Below are positions 57,486 through 64,000 of a stretch of 64,000 nucleotides of DNA, piece after piece (the stretch's first letter is position 1; each line of letters opens with the position of its first letter). Origin of the DNA: Watersipora subatra (taxonomy: Eukaryota; Bryozoa; Gymnolaemata; Cheilostomatida; Watersiporidae); assembly GCF_963576615.1 (NCBI RefSeq), contig NC_088714.1, positions 32,706,643 to 32,770,642 of the forward strand, in the 5' to 3' direction. The notes beneath the pieces were generated by a model. That model was not told the origin of the DNA, did no database searches, and worked only from the letters and a program-made list of their open reading frames with translations. Both the position numbers and the translations under genes were made by a program.

Positions 57486-58178
57486 TTACAATCCCTCTAA
57501 TGCATTTGCTAGCCTTCTTTGGAACTTTTCAGGCGCCGAAGAAATTTCGAATGGCATTCTAACATACTTGTAGCATGATTCTGGAGTCCAAAAAGTGGTG
57601 AGATCTGTTGACTCTTCTGCTAACTTGACTTGCTGAAAACCACTCTTTGCATCACAGAGAGAAAAACATGTCACAGCATTCAGCTGTGGGAGTATGTCTT
57701 CTAAAGTTGGTATTTCAACATGATTGCGTAAAATTGCTCGGTTTAGATTCTGGGGGTCAATACATATCCTAATGTCTCCATTTGGTTTCCTGATAGGAAT
57801 CATATGACTAATCCAAGCTGTTGGCTTGTCAACTTTCTCAATAATTCCTTGTTTCTCAAGTGACCTGATCTCCTTCTCTACTTCTGCTTTCATTGTCAAT
57901 GGCACCTTTCGTGGGCAAACCTGCACTGGCCTTACTGACGACTCCAACTCAATGCGATATTCTCCTGGCAGCTCACCCAAACCACCGAATACGTCCTCAT
58001 AGTCAAGCAGCATACCTTGAATATCTGTATCGGACACAAAGTTCACTGTCTCAGACAAATGTAAGAGCGCCATTTCCAAGCATGCAACACCTGATAGTAA
58101 ACTATGTTGGTGACTTTCCACCACGAGAAAACGTAACTTTATCTCTTTACTCCCTTGGTCCTTCACTTTCAGGTAGCA
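57486..58178 (-). pseudogene. Gypsy reverse transcriptase, N-terminal part
   Basis: Shows PRKVPLTMKAEVEKEIRSLE, IRKPNGDIRICIDPQNLN, FSLCDAKSGFQQVKL (first catalytic Asp) and MPFEISSAPEKFQ, where the family usually has MPFGISSAPE. A TAA at 57486-57488 interrupts the frame just before the VADDIL catalytic motif, truncating the enzyme. Confidence 0.92.
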
Positions 58179-58417
58179 CTATCCACGTGGTGTGCAAGAT
58201 GTTTGATCATACATGTTGAGTGTAGTAACAGTCCTTTGTAGCTTAGGACTGCCTAGTGCACAGTAATCATTGACTGTGAGAATTTTACAGGTCGCACCTG
58301 TATCAAGTTGAAACTCAATTTGTCGGGTGACAGCAGGAGATGATAATGTCAGTGTTGACAACAGTTTCCTATCTTTCATGGTGATGGATATACTGTTGCT
58401 ATATTCTTTGTCTATAG
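58179..58417 (-). pseudogene. Gypsy protease region
   Basis: Contains QLDTGATCKILTVNDYCALG with the aspartic protease D-T-G-A triad. It is in the pol frame, not the gag frame. A TAG at 58179-58181 separates it from reverse transcriptase in the same frame; this is either decay or, less likely, a readthrough stop. Confidence 0.85.
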
Positions 58418-58423
58418 ACTAAT

Positions 58424-59224
58424 TCAGCAGTTCCGCTTGATGTGCCAATTCCTTTTTTTAGTTCCATCCTGAGAGTTCTGACTGCGAACCGTACAACACC
58501 GTGCATAATGATTCATCTTCAAACATTTGTGGCACTTCTGACCATAGGCTGGACATGAACGAGGGGGGTGTACTCCACTACACCTATTGCAATTGGCTGC
58601 AGAAGCAGAGGGTTTTGGCTGGGTTTTCCTGGGCTTTGACTCATTTCTTTTATACAAGCTCAATGCATTAACATCTTCAGCCACCGTACCCTCTATTGCT
58701 TTAAGATCTCTTGCTGTCGCTTCAATTGACCGACACAATCCTAGAGCTTCTTCCAGTTTGATGTTTGGTGTCTCAAACATTCTACGATTCATTTTGTCAC
58801 TTTCTATGCCAAGTATCAAAGCTTGCAGAACCATGCGATCATACATAGCACCAAAGTCATAGTCTCAAGCAATCCTATGCAGCTCTGTAATGAACTCGTC
58901 TATAGTCATGCTGCCCTGTTTGGTTGTCAAAAGCTGATGAGTCATTGCAACTGTGTTAACCCTGGGAGCACAAAACTCTGGGAATTTCTTACATACTTGC
59001 CTATAGACCATTTTACTGGCCCCACTAGACCATGAAAAAGAATCATAAATGTTTAAACCCCTAGGACCAATGGTTCGGAGAAGCAGTGCAACCTTTACAG
59101 CATCAGCGCAGTCATTCTTTTCTGTTGCAACCAGAAATAAATCAAAGTTTCTCTTGAACCTCTTCCATTGTTCTGGCAAATCACCACCTTCCTTCAGTGG
59201 TTCGGGGCATAAAAACTTTTCCAT
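58424..59224 (-). pseudogene. Gypsy gag, one in-frame stop
   Basis: The structural protein that packages the element RNA. ATG at 59224 (MEKFLCPEPLKEGGD), a helical capsid-like part with W-K-R-F-K-R-N-F and L-L-T-T-K-Q-G, then a TGA at 58865-58867 in frame (a CGA-to-TGA type change would explain it). The frame continues to 58424 with two zinc-knuckle-like motifs (CNRCSGVHPPRSC and CHKCLKMNHYARCC). Ends in a frame different from pol. Confidence 0.88.
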
Positions 59225-59575
59225 TTTGACTGACAGTGTTAAAATTTCCACAAAAAAACTACCAATATGACCAGTAAAACTATTATGCCAACTCCAGTTT
59301 TAAAATTTGTTAACATAATATTCTCACTGCCAGCGTCAAATACCACTATTGTAGTAGTTAAAAATGTTGACTCACTCAATAATAAAATACAATACACAAT
59401 CTAGTTAATACTGAAACACAATAACACATTACACAACACAGTACCAAACAAAATATGTGTGGGAATGGGCTTTAGGTTGCTTGCCGAGTGACTCCCCAAG
59501 GTAAACTTATTAAATCAATTTATTTTAAACACAACCCAATTTCGTTAACATAAAATAAAATAACTCGGGGCACCA

Positions 59576-59829
59576 TAAAACATGTTTGGGTTAGTGGCTG
59601 CTTACTATCTAAAGGCTAACCAACAGGATTTCGAACATTACCCTTCGGACAGTATTTTGGGGGCCATGTTTTGTCACCAAGCAGGAAACTAAAAGCCGCA
59701 CCTGCGTGACTCTTATGCTTGTATTTGGTGTGGCCAAAAGCAAAACAATAGCACGTGCGTAGCACCGGTAAAAGCAATACCATGAAGTCTGTGACTACGC
59801 ACGTAAACATACAGCTACAACATGTAACA
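59576..59829 (-). repeat. 5' LTR of the Gypsy element
   Basis: 254 bp, the partner of 54942-55196. The primer-binding site starts at 59575 on the minus strand with no spacer. Promoter elements were not resolved. Confidence 0.93.
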
Positions 59830-60075
59830 GAAGTTATCATCAGAACTCTCCTCGTGGCTTACTATTGCAAAGTTCTGCCGGTTGGCCAAAGATTTGTGCT
59901 CGCAAAGGCGTTTTTGTTCCTTTTTTAAAACAGATATATTCTCCTTGTAAGCAGCTGCGTTCACTTCTACCTCAATTTCCAGACCTCCCTGAATGATTGG
60001 TAATCTTTTAAGAATGACATATACCACCCTTGCAGTCATTGTGCTTGCATGTATGATGAAAAATTTCTCTCTCAC
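59830..60075 (-). CDS. Unrecognised open frame cut by the Gypsy insertion
   Basis: An ATG at 60075 (or an internal one, MTARVVYVIL) opens LKRLPIIQGGLEIEVEVNAA and KENISVLKKEQKRLCEHKSL, running to SHEESSDDNF at the GAAGT duplication. Beyond the Gypsy element the same frame continues on the minus strand from 54936 for about 16 codons (LTSHVVVRESPLTS) to a stop or a donor-like CAG|GTGTGA. So it was probably one exon of the TIR element before insertion. Function unknown. Confidence 0.45.
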
Positions 60076-60480
60076 ACTAAAACAAATAATGAAGTGGTAG
60101 GGATGGAAAAAATAAATATTGCGTTTTACCGAAGAACCAAAGTAAAATTCAACTAATTTAGTAAATTGTTTTGAAAAAACTCATTACTTACCACAAATTG
60201 TTGGTTCATCAAAGGCCTCTAAATCTATTAATATTCGTAAAAACCTCTGAACGCAGCAAAAAATTTATAGCTTAGCACGATCCACCCGTAGTTGTAAGCT
60301 AAATAGAAAACGAAACACGCAATGCGTGCATGCGTAGGGTTAACTCTATTTGTAGACGTAATAAAGTTAACTCTTTATAGAGAGTGACAGTTTTCAGCCG
60401 TGAATAAATTGATCCGCGAATATGCATGAAATGAAAGTTTTCGCGAAATATAACTCCGCGAATAAATTCATCCTGTAGGG

Positions 60481-60578
60481 TATTAGAGTTTGATCTCTAT
60501 GGGAGGTAGTATGTTTTCCTGACTTTCTTAGCATGGCTTCGGACCGGCAGACAGACATGGCTTTTATTATAGTAAAGA
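60481..60578 (+). repeat. Family A short repeat, right part of the split copy
   Basis: TTAGAGTTTGATCTCTATGG (B-box position), then GCATGGCTTCGGACCGGCAG and TTATTATAGTAAAGACTAG, continuing the fragment at 53660-53775. Confidence 0.7.
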
Positions 60579-60582
60579 CTAG

Positions 60583-60812
60583 TAGTACCCTAGTAGTTCA
60601 ATGTGCCACGAGAGATCATCAGGTGTGTCAATAAAGCACAGATAATTAGTAGCTGCACAATAATTCTGAAATCATGGAAGGTGAATGATTGATGCACGTT
60701 ATGGAGCGCCAAGCAGCAAGGTTGAGTGTGGTGGGTTCAAATCCTGTACAATGCAATCTTTTTCCCAACTTTTAATCGTGGCTTCGGACAAACAGAGAGA
60801 CACAACTCTCAA
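60583..60812 (+). repeat. Family A short repeat, copy 7
   Basis: AGTACCCTAGTAGTTCAATG, GAGAGATCATCAGGTGTGTC, GGTGGGTTCAAATCCTGTAC, AATGCAATC, then TCGTGGCTTCGGACAAAC. It follows the split copy directly, so two copies lay in tandem before the TIR element arrived. Confidence 0.75.
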
Positions 60813-61711
60813 TTTGAAAAGATTCAGACGTGTTTTTTATGTTAAAATTAACTATTTTCCCTTGCAATAATCTTGTGCGGAGTTGGAAGTTGCATAATTC
60901 ACCTTGCCCTTTGTAATAAAATGGTCCTACTCATGATTATTTAGCAGTGAAGCAATGTCAATGCATTCAGCACACGCTTCTGATGATATTACTACCTAAA
61001 ATCCTTGTAAAAAATAAACTTGCATGTCAACTTGATTTATTGCTAAATGTTGTGATTTGTAACAATGACACACTATTTTAGTTTCATCATACTTCTTGCA
61101 ACAGGATAACTAGAAGGTCTAGATCATATCACGGAAGAAAATTCCAAAGTCTATGCAAACAAAACTACAAAGAAGGCGATGAAAAGCAGAAAAACAATAG
61201 CGCTGAAATCTGATCGTTCATATATATATAGCCCACTATGACATTCTATATCTGCTAGTCTTCCAGTTCTATGTTGTCAACTTTGTATGCAGGCTACTTT
61301 TTAGATAATATATCAACATTTGTACATTAGCAAACAACAAGCTATTTATATACAAACATAAACAAGAAGTTTGTCCTTATATTTCCTAGTAAATTGAGTT
61401 GACAAAAACAGTAATTCATCAGAGTCACTCTCAATGCTCATTTGATCGCTTGTTTCTTTGTTATCATCATGGCAAAACCTGGAACATTTTTCTGACACTG
61501 TTTTACTAAATCGACCACAGGAGATATGTTGTTCAGCTGTGTTTACACTAGTTAGATAATGATTTCAAAGTTACACAAATATGGTCAAACATTTGAATCT
61601 GATGGGCTACCGTAATCAAGTCTGAGATTTTGGTTGAGCTTTCAATCTTTTGCGATATCAAATAATACCACGTTATCGCTGCCGAGCCTTCACTTCTATT
61701 ACTATATGTAC

Positions 61712-62035
61712 TAGTACCCTGGCAGTCTAGTGTGTCACAAGAGATTATCAAATGAGTTGTGAGATATTACTACTGTAAGAAATGGTCTTTTTGAACTGTA
61801 TCTATATTATTTCTGTTTGTTTTTTCTGACATAAAGCACAAAGACTAAATGTTTGCACAATTATTCTGGAATGTGTCAAGGATGTTGGTGAGTGCAGGTG
61901 TTAGAATCTAGGTCTACATAGGTGAATGTCATAATTTTAATGTCATAATTTTAGTTCCGTATGATGAAAGATTTTATCTAAACCTCTAACCCTGGCTTCA
62001 AGCAGACAGATGGGCCACTTATTGTATTATAATAA
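61712..62035 (+). repeat. Family A short repeat, copy 8 (long form)
   Basis: AGTACCCTGGCAGTCTAGTG, then an extra AT-rich segment of about 60 bp, ATAAAGCACA, TGCAGGTGTTAGAATCTAGG, then TGGCTTCAAGCAGACAGATG and TTATAATAAAGATTAGT. Confidence 0.7.
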
Positions 62036-62212
62036 AGATTAGTGAGGTCACCAAAATCTATGAAATACCATATTTACAGGGGTTAATAGGCTTACTTCAT
62101 TTTTACTAGTTTGCTATTCTGCTTTGTAGTAATAATTTTCTTCTTTTTTTTCATAATTTAGACTTGTCCCTGAAACATGTTCCTAATTTTTAGTCTAGAC
62201 TACAGTCTTAAC

Positions 62213-62425
62213 CATAATAAAAGCTGTGTTCATTTCCACGATTTAAGATTGTAAAAAATATTGCAACATCATGAGTCAAACTCACATTGTACAGCTTCCT
62301 AGCCCCACATGGTAACATCTGTGCCAGTGAGCCACATCAGACATTGCCGAATATTTGTGCACATACATATTATCTGTGCTTTATCGGCACACCTCACGAT
62401 CTCTCACAGAACATGAAATTGCCAG
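62213..62425 (-). repeat. Family A short repeat, copy 9
   Basis: Minus orientation: CATAATAAAAGCTGTG, GGCACACCTCACGATCTCTC and AATTGCCAGGTTATGA at the right end. Confidence 0.7.
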
Positions 62426-62699
62426 GTTATGAGTAACAATATTAATCGTAGTAGGTTGTTCCCGCTTTTAAAACAATTTGTTTTGACTTTTGCCGAGAGC
62501 TTTTGTTCAATGATATCTATTTGAAGCACAAACAGCTCAGACATTGTTATTCTTACCAAAAGGAAGTAAACAAACAGGATTTGCAAACAATAATAATAGT
62601 TACTTTGGAAATACTAGTGGTCTAAGGCTAAGCAGCTATAACACAATGTTGTAATGCGCTACTAATAACTAGGGCACAACATATTTAAACCAAATTTAT

Positions 62700-62965
62700 T
62701 CCTGATAAGCGGTAAGTCTGGTGATGTCCGAGATGTCTTTTATTTTCAATCAGATAGTCCACAGGTGGGTGTGTGAGAGACTGGTTCACAGGAACCAGAC
62801 AGAGTTCTGGCACTATATATTTTGGGAACTTTATAGAAGGCTCGAAAGATGTGTGTGATGCTTGGACAAACTTGGCCCGAAAAATGTAGAAACGCGTAGC
62901 GTTTACTTAGACTATCAGACACACGCATACAAACACAATTATAAAGTGTGAATTATTAATATACT
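62700..62965 (+). repeat. Dispersed repeat family D, copy 3
   Basis: AAGCGGTAAGTCTGGTGATG, GACTGGTTCACAGGAACCAG, GCGTTTACTTAGACTATCAG, ending GAATTATTAATATA. Internal CTGGTTC..GGAACCAG is a short palindrome shared by all copies. Confidence 0.65.
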
Positions 62966-63253
62966 CCGGCATGTGACCATCGTAAATAATCTTTTGGTAC
63001 AGAGTAGGAACTAATATCTGGCATAAAATAAATTACGGATTTTTGGTATGACATGGCGAAGGATAATAATTTGATTAGTCCATAACTTAGATAGTTGATG
63101 ACAAAAGCAATGAGCCGAAAATGTGTTGGCGTATCCAGTTTGATAAACAATTGCTTTTTGAAGTCTAAAACTAAGCAGAACCAAAATGATTTACCGGTAT
63201 CCACAATACCAATTTCTTAAAAGACAAATAAAAAATTAGCTAATGCTGTAAAA

Positions 63254-63999
63254 ATGGTTACAAAAGCAATAATTTTGGTCAAGAACTTCAACAAAAGCCT
63301 GTGGTACCTTAAGTATGGTATTACAAGTTGGAGAACACAACTAACGCCACACACTGAAGCCTTCATTACACAACTTGGTTGGTTTGCTCATTACAGGATC
63401 CGAACCAATAACTATGTTGACTGTATGCAGACAGACGTCATACCATCTTGCACCAGCTTAACTGCCAGGGTAAAGGTGATACAGATAAACTCATGGTGGA
63501 CCCAGCAGAAGCCTGCACTAAAAGGAATGCACAAGCCGTGTCGGAGAAACAACAAATTACAACACAAAAAACCTAAACCATTTAATGAAAAAGACATTCA
63601 ACCTGTGATGTCAACAAGGTTCAGTAAAGGATCTGCTACTATATAATGCCTGTCTGTGACATCACTAGAGTTAACGAATCAGTGGCTGTTATTATTCTTG
63701 ATTCAAACAACGGATTAATAACTTGCTATGTGATGATTACACCTATTTACTTGTTTATCGCGACTGTGATGAGACGGCGGTTAGAGAAATTTGACTTTGA
63801 ACCAAGCTTCTATAGAATTAAATTAGGCAAGGCCATTGAAAAAGGATGTTGTTGGCTTGAAGTAGCGATACGCAAAAGTGATACACACAATTTTTGTACT
63901 TATTCTTATATATATTTGACATTCATTCGTTGGCTGCTTATAATCCATAGACATAAAATATCAGCTGGCCTGAAGGTTGGTGTAATTAGAAATACCTAG
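63254..63999 (+). CDS. Two adjacent unrecognised open frames at the right edge
   Basis: 63254-63646 (130 residues, basic, with KPCRRNNKLQHKKPKPFNEK) is followed by 63646-63999 (117 residues, with a hydrophobic segment VMITPIYLFIATVM and then RRRLEKFDFEPSF), which remains open to the end. TAATG joins them. I recognise no family. Base composition is only slightly less AT-rich than the surroundings. They may be decayed repeat or chance frames. Confidence 0.2.
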
Positions 64000-64000
64000 G

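Larger units (their letters stand above)
54942..59829 (-). mobile_element. Gypsy-type LTR retrotransposon, complete but broken
   Basis: LTRs at 54942-55196 and 59576-59829 differ at 11 bases and one indel (about 4-5 percent). GAAGT target duplications flank it (54937-54941 and 59830-59834). On the minus strand a TGGTGCCCCGAGTTAT primer-binding site abuts the 5' LTR, and the purine tract AGAAAAGAAGGGA abuts the 3' LTR. Order is gag, protease, RT, RNase H, integrase, the Ty3/Gypsy order. Gag and pol are in different frames, and three in-frame stops interrupt them. No env. Confidence 0.95.
53778..60480. mobile_element. TIR DNA element (about 1.8 kb) split by a Gypsy retrotransposon
   Basis: Left end CCCTACAGGATGAAAATATT and right end (complement CCCTACAGGATGAATTTATT) are inverted over about 55 bp including TTCGCGA motifs, with TA on both sides. 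Inside are a 14-bp perfect hairpin (53909-53940), a duplicated segment of about 165 bp (53946-54240), a possible short spliced frame on the plus strand (GAAGTTGAGGACGATCATGA | ATTGAGAATGAAACAACC; junction ATG|GTATGT...CTGCAG), and the minus-strand frame at 59830-60075. Subtracting the Gypsy insertion leaves about 1810 bp. Superfamily not determined. Confidence 0.7.

Overview
The window is animal nuclear DNA. It is AT-rich and intron-rich, and packed with tandem repeats and eukaryotic transposons (pogo/Tigger, an LTR retrotransposon, Helitron-like elements, MITEs, tRNA-like short repeats). The one recognisable host gene is a metazoan chitin synthase. Its protein type, together with the repeat mix, suggests an invertebrate, most likely a spiralian (mollusc, annelid, brachiopod or bryozoan type). 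The sequence alone does not let me name the species. No bacterial operons, CRISPR array or rRNA genes were seen.

Left third (1-24 kb): a chitin synthase gene on the minus strand. I could follow 17 coding exons from an ATG at 23544 down to 473, where the gene runs off the left edge. All 17 join in phase (3061 coding bases, about 1020 residues) and carry the GT2 signatures DGDVD, GEDRW and QRRRW. Two introns hold large minisatellites: a 28-bp array (707-1796), and a 2.5-kb 27-bp array (19888-22408) with a 324-bp higher-order period. The 27-bp array is fully open in reading frames on both strands because its period is a multiple of three.

Middle (24-50 kb): mostly non-genic. It holds a 2.9-kb pogo/Tigger transposon (29419-32323) with a nearly intact transposase whose first catalytic Asp is Asn, and a Helitron-like element (32533-33239). 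It also has a TTAA-flanked foldback MITE (42344-43220), a family of MITEs with long inverted ends, 23-bp and 9-bp arrays, and a deleted Tigger relative (48145-49253) that keeps only the DNA-binding half of its transposase. A weak candidate for a small membrane-protein gene lies at 37.6-38.8 kb.

Right third (50-64 kb): a three-layer nest. A tRNA-like short repeat is split by a TIR DNA element (53778-60480), which is itself split by a Gypsy-type LTR retrotransposon on the minus strand (54942-59829). The retrotransposon has matching 5-bp target duplications, a primer-binding site and a polypurine tract. Its gag-pro-pol is broken by three in-frame stops. The last 750 bp holds two adjacent open frames that I do not recognise.
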